DNA of 34,313 bases from Nitrosomonas sp. (GCA_021774205.1 JAJFJI010000365.1:1-34313), one strand, 5' to 3'; counted from the first letter of the stretch, positions 22,449 through 29,237 are shown. Numbers and translations: made by a program. Notes: generated by a model from the letters alone, not told the origin.

Positions 22449-22613
22449 GATTATTCCTTAATAAGTCAGCAGGTTGAGCCTGCTTCTCTGAGGGTCCCGA
22501 TGACCTTCGCCTTCTATCAAAGGTTTTTTGGGATCAGAAAAACTTACAAGGAATTGCCAAGCGCCTCCATCAATATGATTTCGGCTGAATTATGAAACAC
22601 ATTAGTCTTTTTT

Positions 22614-23822
22614 ATGAGACAAACATTGATCATTGACCAAGAATTTAAGAAATATTTGATACCACTCAAGCTAGATGAGTTTGCTCAGCTTGAGGAAAAT
22701 ATTATCGTTGACGGCTGCAGGGAACCGCTTGTCTTATGGGGAGAAACGCTTATTGACGGGCACAACCGTCTTGAGATTTGCTTACATAATGCCGTTTCTT
22801 TTGAAACAGTTTCGAAAGAATTTGAAAACCGTGAATCAGTCATTGAATGGATAGAAAAAAACCAACTTGGCCGCCGCAATTTAACGCCCGACCAATTTAA
22901 ACTGTTACTTGGTAGGCGGTACAACAGGCTTAAATCGCAAGGGTTTAAGGGCAATCAATATACTGAAAGTGGTAAGGATCAAAATGATCCAGACCAAAAC
23001 CAATCAACATCTGAGAAATTAGCCAATGAACACGGCGTATCTGCGCCAACTGTAAAACGCGCAGGAGCATTCGCTGAATCAATTGACGCCAATGCAACGC
23101 CAGAGCTAATAAATAAAGTTGAAAGTGGAGTGGTTTCAGTAAGTGCGGCCGCTTCGATTTCTGAGTTACCAGAAGAAGAACAAACAGAGCTAATTGCGAA
23201 AGGTGAAAAAGAAATACTGCAAGCTGCAAAAGAAATAAGGGCCAGAAAAACAGAAAGCAGACGCACTGAAAGAATTGAAAATATTGCTGAGATTGCAAAA
23301 GGTAATTCAGAGCTGAATACCGGTACCACATACCCAGTAATCTACGCCGATCCACCTTGGTGTTATGAATATTGCTCAACTGATAACCGACAGATAGAGA
23401 ATCATTATCCAACAATGGATCTTGATGAAATCTGCGCGATGCCGGTTGGCGAGTTAGCCACACAAGATTCAATATTATTTCTATGGACAACCAGCCCGAA
23501 GTTAACCGAATCAATCAAAGTTTTAGATTCATGGGGATTTGAATATAGGACATGCGCTGTTTGGGATAAGCAAAAAATTGGCATGGGGTATTACTTCAGG
23601 CAACAACATGAAATATTACTGATTGCTACAAAAGGAAAAATCCCTGTACCACCACCGTCAGCAAGACATTCATCTGTAATTTCGATAGATCGCGGACTGC
23701 ATAGCGAGAAGCCTGAAAGGTTTTACGAAATTATTGAAAGCATGTATCCGGAATTGCCAAAGATAGAGCTATTTTGTCGTAGTCCGCGTGCTGGTTGGTC
23801 TGTTTGGGGAAACCAATCATGA
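22614..23822 (+). CDS. ParB-like domain fused to MT-A70 adenine methyltransferase
   Basis: 402 aa. Residues about 1-110 form a ParB/Srx-like domain (LVLWGETLIDGHNRLEICLH; WIEKNQLGRRNLTPDQFKLL). Residues about 110-230 are a helical linker with an HTH-like part (LANEHGVSAPTVKRAGAFAE). Residues about 240-402 form an MT-A70 family methyltransferase with the catalytic DPPW at 246-249 (YPVIYADPPWCYEY), FLWTTSPKL and the C-terminal ELFCRSPRAGWSVWGNQ. It should methylate adenine N6, in DNA most likely. The methylation could protect phage DNA, or it could work with the overlapping downstream nuclease-like gene (ATGA). The ribosome site is poor. Confidence 0.85.
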   Translation: MRQTLIIDQEFKKYLIPLKLDEFAQLEENIIVDGCREPLVLWGETLIDGHNRLEICLHNAVSFETVSKEFENRESVIEWIEKNQLGRRNLTPDQFKLLLGRRYNRLKSQGFKGNQYTESGKDQNDPDQNQSTSEKLANEHGVSAPTVKRAGAFAESIDANATPELINKVESGVVSVSAAASISELPEEEQTELIAKGEKEILQAAKEIRARKTESRRTERIENIAEIAKGNSELNTGTTYPVIYADPPWCYEYCSTDNRQIENHYPTMDLDEICAMPVGELATQDSILFLWTTSPKLTESIKVLDSWGFEYRTCAVWDKQKIGMGYYFRQQHEILLIATKGKIPVPPPSARHSSVISIDRGLHSEKPERFYEIIESMYPELPKIELFCRSPRAGWSVWGNQS

Positions 23823-24367
23823 GCGCGCATGATTTCAAAGAATGCTTGGCGTTTTCACACTCGTTTGAAGATCACCCTGTATGGGCAGCAGTCTATTCAA
23901 AAGCATTTCCAGACATGATTGACTTTATCTCTTATCGTCAAGACGGATTTTGGCAACGAGAAGGCATCGACCGCGGGGTTATGTTATCGAATACCAAGCA
24001 AATCTTTATCGATGAGAAGGTACGCGGGAGAAGCAAAAAAACAGGCGAAGTGTACGACGATATTGCGCTTGAATATTTAAGTGATAACGCAAGGAATACT
24101 CCTGGCTGGGTTTGCAAACCTTTAAGAGCAGATTTTATTGCGTATCTAATTGCCCCGCTTGGCATATGCCATTTACTGCCAGTTATACAACTACAGAGCG
24201 CATGGGTTAAACATGGCGAGCAATGGAAAGAAGACGCCAAGAAACATGTATGGGCTAAGAACCGCGGCTACTACACTGTTTCTGTGCCTGTAAGGCCGGA
24301 AATATTATACAAGGCTATGGGTAATCAACTAAGAGTCAGATTTGCTCCGTTTGAGGTTGATATATGA
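23819..24367 (+). CDS. PD-(D/E)XK-like nuclease candidate
   Basis: 182 aa from ATG 23819, which overlaps the methyltransferase stop as ATGA; a longer start at 23795 is less likely. The middle shows a PD-(D/E)XK-like arrangement: Asp51 in REGIDRGVML, then a hydrophobic strand and Asp65-Glu-Lys67 in KQIFIDEKVRG. Aromatic and basic residues follow (GWVCKPLRADFIAYLIAPLG). I recall related uncharacterised phage proteins but no proven activity. A nuclease beside an adenine methyltransferase suggests a restriction-like or recombination pair. The fold assignment is moderate. Confidence 0.6.
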   Translation: MSAHDFKECLAFSHSFEDHPVWAAVYSKAFPDMIDFISYRQDGFWQREGIDRGVMLSNTKQIFIDEKVRGRSKKTGEVYDDIALEYLSDNARNTPGWVCKPLRADFIAYLIAPLGICHLLPVIQLQSAWVKHGEQWKEDAKKHVWAKNRGYYTVSVPVRPEILYKAMGNQLRVRFAPFEVDI

Positions 24368-24447
24368 GCATTAAAGTCATGACACTATTTAGTTGCAGGC
24401 AACTATTTCCATTTTGGGAACAGTTCAACATTAATGGATCTTTCTAA
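24364..24447 (+). CDS. 27-aa coupling peptide between nuclease and replication genes
   Basis: MSIKVMTLFSCRQLFPFWEQ then FNINGSF. Its ATG overlaps the upstream stop (ATGA), and its TAA overlaps the next ATG (TAATG). Such double coupling suggests that ribosomes pass through it; the product itself may not matter. Confidence 0.45.
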   Translation: MSIKVMTLFSCRQLFPFWEQFNINGSF

Positions 24448-25301
24448 TGCCGAATAGATTGCTAAAAGAAGGCATATGCACGTCAGATGCCATCAATTTG
24501 CTGTCAAGTGACAGCGAAGTGTTGTTCTATCGCCTGCTAGTTGCAGCAGATGACTTCGGTCGCATGGATGGGCGTGTGCAGATAGTCAAAAGTCAGTGTT
24601 TCCCGCTGAAAGATTATTTTACGGCAGAAAAGATCAAAGATCTGTTACTAGAACTGATAGAAGCCGACTTAATACAATTTTACCATGTTGATAATAAGCC
24701 ATTCTTTTTTATAAAAAAATGGGATCAACGTGTTCGCAGCAAAGGCAAATATCCAGAGCCGCCAGAAGAATCTCAGGAAGTAATTGACAGCAACTCGCTG
24801 ACAGATGACAGCAATGTGCGGACAGATGACGGCCTGGGTTTGGGTTTGGGTTTGGGTTTGGGGTCGGGGTCGGGTAAGGGAGAAACAAAAGAAAAAATAC
24901 TAAAAAAAGAAAGCCAGCAAGAAAAACCGAAACCAAAAAAAATTGAACCGGGAAAAAAAGAACTGCCTACTCAAGATCTGGTTGATGACGAAACATGGAA
25001 TACATTTTTAGAGCTTAGGAAAAAAATAAAAGCTGTCAATTCACCACAAGCAATCAATTGTTTAATAAAAGAATTAACGAGATTAAGCAATCAAGGTCAC
25101 GATCCCACAGAAGTTATTAATCAGTCCATTAGATCAAGTTGGAAAGACGTTTATCCATTGAAAAATAGAGGTTTACAGGTTGTTTCTCAGCATAGCCGTG
25201 AAGAATACAACCGACAGCAGACTGAGATTGCAAAACGCAAGCTTTTTGGCCTAGAAAATAAAGACGAGAAGGACATAACGCATGAAGCAACAACACTTTG
25301 A
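24447..25301 (+). CDS. Phage replication initiator (lambda O-like position)
   Basis: 284 aa. The N-terminal winged-helix region (1-100: MPNRLLKEGICTSDAINLLS; ADDFGRMDGRVQIVKSQCFP; FFFIKKWDQRVRSKGKYPEP) matches a family of phage replication proteins. A low-complexity linker follows: DSNSLTD repeats, then five GL repeats and SGSGKG, then a Lys/Glu-rich stretch, and a C-terminal helical domain (about 175-260). The linker is encoded by iteron-like and G-rich repeats (24786-24880), so the origin may lie inside the gene as in lambda O. The start is coupled to the 27-aa frame. Confidence 0.75.
   Translation: MPNRLLKEGICTSDAINLLSSDSEVLFYRLLVAADDFGRMDGRVQIVKSQCFPLKDYFTAEKIKDLLLELIEADLIQFYHVDNKPFFFIKKWDQRVRSKGKYPEPPEESQEVIDSNSLTDDSNVRTDDGLGLGLGLGLGSGSGKGETKEKILKKESQQEKPKPKKIEPGKKELPTQDLVDDETWNTFLELRKKIKAVNSPQAINCLIKELTRLSNQGHDPTEVINQSIRSSWKDVYPLKNRGLQVVSQHSREEYNRQQTEIAKRKLFGLENKDEKDITHEATTL
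24786..24827. repeat. Two tandem 21-bp iteron-like repeats
   Basis: Both units begin GACAGCAA and end GACAGAT, differing only in the 6 central bases; a third partial GAC follows. They are inside the replication gene, a place typical of initiator-binding iterons. Confidence 0.55.
24836..24880 (+). repeat. G-rich (TTTGGG)n-type tract, G-quadruplex candidate
   Basis: Eight runs of three or four G in 45 nt, spaced by TTT, TC or TAA. It encodes the Gly-Leu/Gly-Ser linker of the initiator. The tract could form a G-quadruplex on the plus strand and help melt or regulate the origin. Confidence 0.65.
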
Positions 25302-25956
25302 CGAGTTTTGCGAATTGCTCGATACCGTTGCCGAGCAGTACAGCAAAAACATGACGCCAAGCCTGAAAATGCTCTACTGGCAAGGGTTACATGATGTTGA
25401 TTTTGAGGCTGTAAGGGAAGCACTTTTTCGTCATATTCGAAATACTGATAAAGACGGCGATTTCATGCCAAAAATATCAAATATTCGCAAAATGATCGAA
25501 GGCAGTACCGAAGATTCGTCAATGGTTGCCTGGTCAAAAGTTGACAAAGCTTTGCGGCAAATTGGCACGTATCAATCTGTCACATTTGACGATCCTTTGA
25601 TACACAAAGTTTTGCAGGACATGGGTGGCTGGATACCGCTTGGCACAAAAACGGATGACGAGTGGCCGTTTGTGGCTAGAGAATTTCAGACTAGATACCG
25701 TGGGTTTAAGTCAAGAAATCAAATCCCAGAATATCCTTCTCACCTGATCGGCATTGCGGAATGTCATAACTCAAAAGAAGGCCACCGCCTTGATCCGCCG
25801 AATTTGATCGGTAACGTTGAAAAAGCGAAGCAGGTCATGAATTGCGGCGTGGGACTAATTGAGTTTTCTGACGGTGTTGGACTGCAGCGTTTACAGAAAG
25901 ACTTGAATACCGCTGTTGGCAACATCTCAGAAATAAAAAGCAAGGATGCGGCATGA
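25282..25956 (+). CDS. DUF6475-like phage replication accessory protein
   Basis: 224 aa. The N-terminus (FDEFCELLDTVAEQYSKNMT; LKMLYWQGLHDVDFEAVREA; GDFMPKISNIRKMI) fits the DUF6475 pattern of phage proteins encoded after the replication initiator. By position it would be the lambda P counterpart, a helicase loader, but I see no motif that proves this. It overlaps the initiator gene by 20 nt and the ACP gene by 4 nt. Confidence 0.7.
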   Translation: MKQQHFDEFCELLDTVAEQYSKNMTPSLKMLYWQGLHDVDFEAVREALFRHIRNTDKDGDFMPKISNIRKMIEGSTEDSSMVAWSKVDKALRQIGTYQSVTFDDPLIHKVLQDMGGWIPLGTKTDDEWPFVAREFQTRYRGFKSRNQIPEYPSHLIGIAECHNSKEGHRLDPPNLIGNVEKAKQVMNCGVGLIEFSDGVGLQRLQKDLNTAVGNISEIKSKDAA

Positions 25957-26192
25957 AAGACATAGAAACGAATATCAAAAAGATAGTTTCTGAAAATACA
26001 GTTTGTGATATCGAAAAAGTCACGAATGAATCGAGATTACAGCGCGACTTAGGGTCAGATTCACTTGATGGTATCAATATTTTGATGGGCATAGAAGAAA
26101 CTTTTGATATCCAGATAGACGAGACATTTTATGACACGCACGACGACATGACTATTCAGCATCTCATTGATGAAACAAAGAAATATTTATGA
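25953..26192 (+). CDS. Phage-encoded acyl carrier protein
   Basis: 79 aa, acidic, four-helix ACP pattern. LQRDLGSDSLDGINILMGIE carries the Asp-Ser-Leu motif; Ser37 is the expected 4'-phosphopantetheine site, and helix II (SLDGINILMGIEETF) is well formed. The start overlaps the upstream stop (ATGA), so it is an integral part of the operon. What it acylates or binds is unknown: it may borrow the host phosphopantetheinyl transferase and feed fatty-acid or lipid modification, or act through protein contacts. Confidence 0.85.
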   Translation: MKDIETNIKKIVSENTVCDIEKVTNESRLQRDLGSDSLDGINILMGIEETFDIQIDETFYDTHDDMTIQHLIDETKKYL

Positions 26193-26271
26193 GACAAGAG
26201 CTTACTACAAAGAAGCAGAAAAAGAACATGGTGAATTTGCCATGACAAATAAACGTCTCGGTTTGCTGTGA
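26170..26271 (+). CDS. Possible 33-aa small protein
   Basis: Frame MKQRNIYETRAYYKEAEKEH then GEFAMTNKRLGLL. It overlaps the ACP 3' end by 23 nt, and its TGA overlaps the GTG of the NinB gene (GTGA). No ribosome site is visible. It may be a real coupler or a decayed remnant. Confidence 0.3.
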   Translation: MKQRNIYETRAYYKEAEKEHGEFAMTNKRLGLL

Positions 26272-26654
26272 TCGATAAACAAACAATCAATCTAATTGAT
26301 CAACAAAGGAAGCTATACGCGAAGCAATGCGTTGATATGGCGCCAGTAGATTTTGTTTGTATTATTAGGAAAAGGACAAGAAGTTTAGATCAAAATTCGA
26401 AGCTCTGGGCGATGCTTTCAGATGTGTCTGAGCAAGTTGAATGGTACGGCAGGAAACTAAGTTCTGAAGACTGGAAGCATGTTTTTACAGCTTCGTTGAA
26501 ACAAATGGACACAGTACCAGGCATTGACGGTGGAATAGTGGTTTTAGGCCAATCAACAAGCAGGATGAATGTTTCTGAGATGAGAGACTTGGTTGAATTG
26601 ATGAATGCATTTGGTGCGGAACATGAAGTCAAGTGGGCAGCTGCTGATGGATAA
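26268..26654 (+). CDS. ninB: NinB/Orf family recombination mediator
   Basis: 128 aa. NinB (Orf) of lambda helps load recombination proteins on SSB-coated DNA. The family signature is visible: RTRSLDQNSKLWAMLSDVSE, then SSEDWKHVFTASLKQMD, VVLGQSTSRMNVSEMRDLVE and a C-terminal FGAEHEVKW. The length is close to the family's (about 140). The start is GTG at 26268. Confidence 0.85.
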   Translation: MIDKQTINLIDQQRKLYAKQCVDMAPVDFVCIIRKRTRSLDQNSKLWAMLSDVSEQVEWYGRKLSSEDWKHVFTASLKQMDTVPGIDGGIVVLGQSTSRMNVSEMRDLVELMNAFGAEHEVKWAAADG

Positions 26655-27093
26655 CGCAGCCAAAAACCCCATGGGCATGAAAGGCTGGGAGCAACTGTTA
26701 ATCCCAGATTGTGAAGAAGAGAAAAAAGATCCGAATCCTATACCTGTACTTGTCAGAGAGAATCAAAAAAAAGTAAGGCTCTTGATCAAGAAAGCATTAT
26801 TAGAAGGAAGAAAGATATCAGATCTGTATACCGAAATATCTGGCACCGATCTTCTGAAATTTGCAAACAAAGATAAGCACATGGCTATAGCTGCATTTTA
26901 TGAGATAAGCAAATCAGTAAAAAGAGAAATGGGTTTTGTGGATAAGAGAAGAAAACAAATATCAGATTTTATAAAAATGTACTCGTTTGGATATCGGCGA
27001 GGAAAAATAATGCGCGATCTTGGGCTAAGTGATGTGCAATATGAATACCTGTATGAAAGATATCGACTAGTTTGGAAGAATGGCAATGAATAA
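26647..27093 (+). CDS. Hypothetical phage protein with C-terminal HTH-like region
   Basis: 148 aa from ATG 26647, which overlaps the NinB stop region by 8 nt; a start at 26605 would overlap NinB by 50 nt. The basic C-terminal half has an HTH-like stretch, SFGYRRGKIMRDLGLSDVQY. It may be a regulator, since late-gene regulators often lie in this part of lambdoid phages, but I cannot assign it to a known Q family. Confidence 0.6.
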   Translation: MDNAAKNPMGMKGWEQLLIPDCEEEKKDPNPIPVLVRENQKKVRLLIKKALLEGRKISDLYTEISGTDLLKFANKDKHMAIAAFYEISKSVKREMGFVDKRRKQISDFIKMYSFGYRRGKIMRDLGLSDVQYEYLYERYRLVWKNGNE

Positions 27094-27370
27094 AGCAACA
27101 AGGCATCACATGGATGTAGTGGCTTCATTGGGATGCGTAGTCTGTCGTAGAGACAGCGGTGTAATAGCGCCGTGCCATGTCCATCACATTGCTGAAGGAA
27201 GCAGCAAGCGCAGCGATTTCATGGTTGCTGGATTGTGCCATTACCACCACGTTTCGCCATATGGATTGCACGGTATGGGTGTTAGGGCTTTTTTATCTGC
27301 GAATAAATTGCCTACTGAGTACCACCTTATTGAGCTTGTTAATAAATACAGGGCGGAGGATAGAGTTTGA
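27080..27370 (+). CDS. HNH-type nuclease related to Ref/DUF968
   Basis: 96 aa with zinc and HNH features: GCVVCRRDSG, CHVHHIAEGSSKRSDF, then GLCHYHHVSPYGLHGMGV. This spacing of CxxC, HH and CxxHH fits the Ref/DUF968-like group of phage HNH proteins linked to recombination. It overlaps the upstream gene by 14 nt. Likely a DNA nuclease; substrate unknown. Confidence 0.8.
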   Translation: MAMNKATRHHMDVVASLGCVVCRRDSGVIAPCHVHHIAEGSSKRSDFMVAGLCHYHHVSPYGLHGMGVRAFLSANKLPTEYHLIELVNKYRAEDRV

Positions 27371-27630
27371 AACATGAATTGAAAATTGACGAGCCGTTTT
27401 TAGAAGCTAAGTTGGCCGGTGACAAGCTGTTTGAAATTCGTTTAAACGATCGTGGTTATCAGAAGGGTCATTTTACAGAGTATGTTGAGTATGGAGAAAT
27501 AGATAAGAGTGGGATTAATCATTCTAGGTTAATAATAAAACACGTGTTTGAAATCACATATGTTTCTAACTATATGCAAAAAGAAAATTATGTTGTTTTT
27601 GGTGAGAAATATATCGGGACTGAGGACTGA
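27367..27630 (+). CDS. DUF3850 (ASCH-like) protein
   Basis: 87 aa. MKHELKIDEPFLEAKLAGDK, then FEIRLNDRGYQKGHF, is the DUF3850 signature, an ASCH/PUA-like fold proposed to bind RNA or modified nucleotides. The start is TTG, overlapping the upstream TGA (TTGA). It directly precedes the zinc-ribbon gene. Confidence 0.8.
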   Translation: MKHELKIDEPFLEAKLAGDKLFEIRLNDRGYQKGHFTEYVEYGEIDKSGINHSRLIIKHVFEITYVSNYMQKENYVVFGEKYIGTED

Positions 27631-27816
27631 ATGACTAATTTCACAAAAGAAGACTTGGCCACAGGCTGGAAAATATGTTCAGTTTGCCGCGACAGAGTTT
27701 TTCTTACTGAGGCTGGTTTTGATGTTGAGCAAGAGAAATGCAAAAGGTGCGATGAGTGGTCGGCGTCTAAGGAAGATTTTTTTATCGATGATTCTGTAGA
27801 GGTTATGAGTAAATAA
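27631..27816 (+). CDS. Small zinc-ribbon-like protein
   Basis: 61 aa, acidic, with two CxxC pairs (CSVC and CKRC) able to bind one zinc. It begins right after the DUF3850 stop. Function unknown. Confidence 0.6.
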   Translation: MTNFTKEDLATGWKICSVCRDRVFLTEAGFDVEQEKCKRCDEWSASKEDFFIDDSVEVMSK

Positions 27817-27828
27817 CAGGAGTTTAGT

Positions 27829-28179
27829 ATGGATAAAATTGAAATAGCAAAAGTGTGCCATGAAGTAAATCGGGCTTATTGTCTGGCACTAGGGGATACA
27901 AACCAGATGCCTTGGATAGATTCGCCAAGATGGCAGAAAGATAGTGCGTTGCATGGCGTCGAGATGCACATTAATAATCCCAATGCTGGGCCGCAGGCAA
28001 GCCATGAAAGTTGGATGAAGCAAAAACTTGATGATGGGTGGGAATATGGGCCGGTTAAGAATGCAGATTTAAAACAACATCCTTGTTTAGTGCCATTTGA
28101 TCAGTTGCCAGTTGAGCAGCAAGCCAAAGATTACATTTTTCGTGCTGTGGTTCATGCTCTAGCAAACTCGCGTGACTGA
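27829..28179 (+). CDS. RyR domain protein
   Basis: 116 aa. The whole chain is an RyR repeat domain, as in ryanodine receptors and many phages: CHEVNRAYCLALGDTNQMPW, then HGVEMHINNPNAGPQASHES, GWEYGPVKNADLKQHPCLVP and DYIFRAVVHALA. In ryanodine receptors the domain is a binding and regulatory module; in phages its role is unproven. CAGGAG lies 6 nt before the ATG. Confidence 0.88.
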   Translation: MDKIEIAKVCHEVNRAYCLALGDTNQMPWIDSPRWQKDSALHGVEMHINNPNAGPQASHESWMKQKLDDGWEYGPVKNADLKQHPCLVPFDQLPVEQQAKDYIFRAVVHALANSRD

Positions 28180-28381
28180 CTGCCATGAATGCCAAAAAGC
28201 AAAAAATAATCGGTTACATGGAATCTACACCAGGGCGTGCGTTGGGTGTTGTGCGCGATTGGTTATTTCTGCGCGCCCTGACAGGGAACAGCAAGAAGCG
28301 CAACTTAAATGGATCTCAAGGGACAAAAAAGCGCCAAAACGAGCGGCGATATTGGATTGTGTGAGGGATTACGAGGACTGA
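28172..28381 (+). CDS. Small Cys-rich phage protein
   Basis: 69 aa with CHEC and CVGCC pairs (MTDCHECQKAKNNRLHGIYT; RACVGCCARLVISARPDREQ) that could hold a zinc ion, then a basic helical tail. It overlaps the RyR gene by 8 nt. Function unknown. Confidence 0.6.
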   Translation: MTDCHECQKAKNNRLHGIYTRACVGCCARLVISARPDREQQEAQLKWISRDKKAPKRAAILDCVRDYED

Positions 28382-28385
28382 AAAA

Positions 28386-28655
28386 TTGAATTTAACAAAG
28401 ATTGAGCTAAAAACAAAAGACGGCAAGAAAATCAAGCTTACTGCTGATGAAGCGAGAGAGCTTTATAACCAGTTGCATGAGTTGTTTGGCGCGAAATACA
28501 TACCGATTGCGCCAATTGTTATTGCTAAGCCTTATGTACCGTCGCCGCTGCCTTATTGGCTTGGTTCTACAACGTGCGGTATAGGAAGCGGAGTGTCTGG
28601 TCAGATGCTAGGAAATTCAGAACATCTGGATAGTAGTGAGAAAATTATGCGATAG
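28386..28655 (+). CDS. Hypothetical phage protein
   Basis: 89 aa. The start is TTG at 28386 with GAGGA 9 nt upstream. The N-terminal half is a charged beta-alpha unit (IELKTKDGKKIKLTADEARE; LYNQLHELFGAKY) and the C-terminal half is Pro/Gly-rich and probably disordered. The gene lies just upstream of the folded RNA segment at 28668. Function unknown. Confidence 0.55.
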   Translation: MNLTKIELKTKDGKKIKLTADEARELYNQLHELFGAKYIPIAPIVIAKPYVPSPLPYWLGSTTCGIGSGVSGQMLGNSEHLDSSEKIMR

Positions 28656-28667
28656 AGCGCCAAGAAG

Positions 28668-28768
28668 CATGGGTATTGGTAGGTTTCGACAACAGGAATT
28701 TTGCAGATTCGTCTGCGTCGGAAAGTGCGTTGCTGCAAACAACGCTGCCTACATACACAGTACCCATG
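28668..28768 (+). ncRNA. Candidate structured RNA with a three-way junction
   Basis: P1 pairs CATGGGTA (28668-28675) with TACCCATG (28761-28768), perfect over 8 bp. P2 pairs GTAGG (28679-28683) with CCTAC (28748-28752). P3 pairs TTTCGAC (28684-28690) with GTCGGAAA (28717-28724, one bulge), capped by GCAGA-TTCG-TCTGC (28703-28716) after a 12-nt bulge. P4 is GCGTTG-CTGCAAA-CAACGC (28727-28745). No coding frame fills the segment. A ribosome site (GGTGAG, 28776-28781) and an ATG at 28790 follow, as for a cis-acting riboregulator. I recognise no known riboswitch or ribozyme core. Confidence 0.55.
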
Positions 28769-28789
28769 ACTTGTTGGTGAGTGTGCAGA

Positions 28790-28972
28790 ATGATTTCTAA
28801 CAAAGAAGCGGCGGCGAAATTGAATTTGAGACTATTACCAAGTATGGGTAGGTATACATACTGTCACAGGGATCGTGCTCAGTCCTTAAAGCTGGTTTTA
28901 ACTCCAGCCCGCTTCTTTGTTGGTGTATCGCAATGTAATGAATTGCTAGAAAGCGGGAGGTTATCGCTATAG
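28790..28972 (+). CDS. Hypothetical 60-aa protein after the structured RNA
   Basis: Frame MISNKEAAAKLNLRLLPSMG, then RYTYCHRDRAQSLKLVLTPA and a C-terminal CNELLESGRLSL. GGTGAG lies 8 nt before the ATG. The start ISNKEAAAKLN could be part of an HTH. Several hairpins (28841-28862, 28891-28908, 28908-28957) lie within the frame, so the stretch may instead be non-coding RNA. Confidence 0.4.
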   Translation: MISNKEAAAKLNLRLLPSMGRYTYCHRDRAQSLKLVLTPARFFVGVSQCNELLESGRLSL

Positions 28973-29038
28973 CCAGTTTGCGCAGATTGTCTATAGCGTC
29001 CGAACATGGAATATAACCAAGCCGGGTTCATCTCCGGC
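28965..29038 (+). repeat. Two hairpins between small genes
   Basis: CGCTATAG (28965-28972) pairs perfectly with CTATAGCG (28991-28998) around an 18-nt loop; GCCGG-GTTCATCT-CCGGC spans 29021-29038. No T-run follows either, so they are not ordinary terminators. Confidence 0.45.
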
Positions 29039-29063
29039 CACCAACTTAACTAATGGAGAGTTT

Positions 29064-29237
29064 GTGAAACACAAAAGAGGTAGACCAAAGAATCGTAGAG
29101 CTGGTTGTTTGATGTGCAAACCGCACAAGATGAATGGATACAATCCAAACCGTATAGGCTCTATTTCAAAATACGGCGGAATGCGAGGGGCAAGACTGAA
29201 TTGCTATGCAGATAATGATTTACGTGTATTGGAGTGA
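29064..29237 (+). CDS. Hypothetical 57-aa basic phage protein
   Basis: Begins KHKRGRPKNRRAGCLMCKPH after the start residue. It is rich in Arg, Lys and Gly, with a CLMC pair. The start is GTG at 29064 with GGAGAG 3 nt upstream. Its stop overlaps the next ATG (TGATG). The AT-hook-like RGRP near the N-terminus suggests nucleic-acid binding. Confidence 0.6.
   Translation: MKHKRGRPKNRRAGCLMCKPHKMNGYNPNRIGSISKYGGMRGARLNCYADNDLRVLE

Larger units (their letters stand above)
22056..22613 (+). other. Structured, mostly non-coding region between cro and the methyltransferase gene
   Basis: A 19-codon frame (21996-22055, MNENSFFNIDSLPTHVYGP) touches the cro stop and might be translated. Beyond it I see no convincing plus-strand gene: frames at 22097-22288 and 22209-22595 lack ribosome sites and run through a terminator. 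The region holds a folded segment (22156-22205), a terminator (22241-22282), a small antisense gene candidate (22344-22448) and two further hairpins (22468-22484 and 22491-22507). Confidence 0.55.

Noticed and set aside
22209..22595. 128-aa plus-strand frame
   Set aside because: No ribosome site, starts before and runs through a strong terminator, odd composition, and overlaps a better minus-strand small frame.
24836..24880. Repeat tract considered as a CRISPR array
   Set aside because: Units are 6 nt with no spacers; it is a simple repeat inside a coding frame.
28668..28768. Hammerhead or other small self-cleaving ribozyme
   Set aside because: A three-way junction is present, but the CUGANGA and GAAA core of hammerheads is not at the junction, and no twister or HDV-type core is seen.
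29021..29043. Sequence ending CTCCGGCCACCA looked like a tRNA 3' end
   Set aside because: The 5-bp hairpin leaves an 8-nt loop and no acceptor strand; no matching 5' acceptor, D arm or anticodon arm lies within 100 nt upstream.
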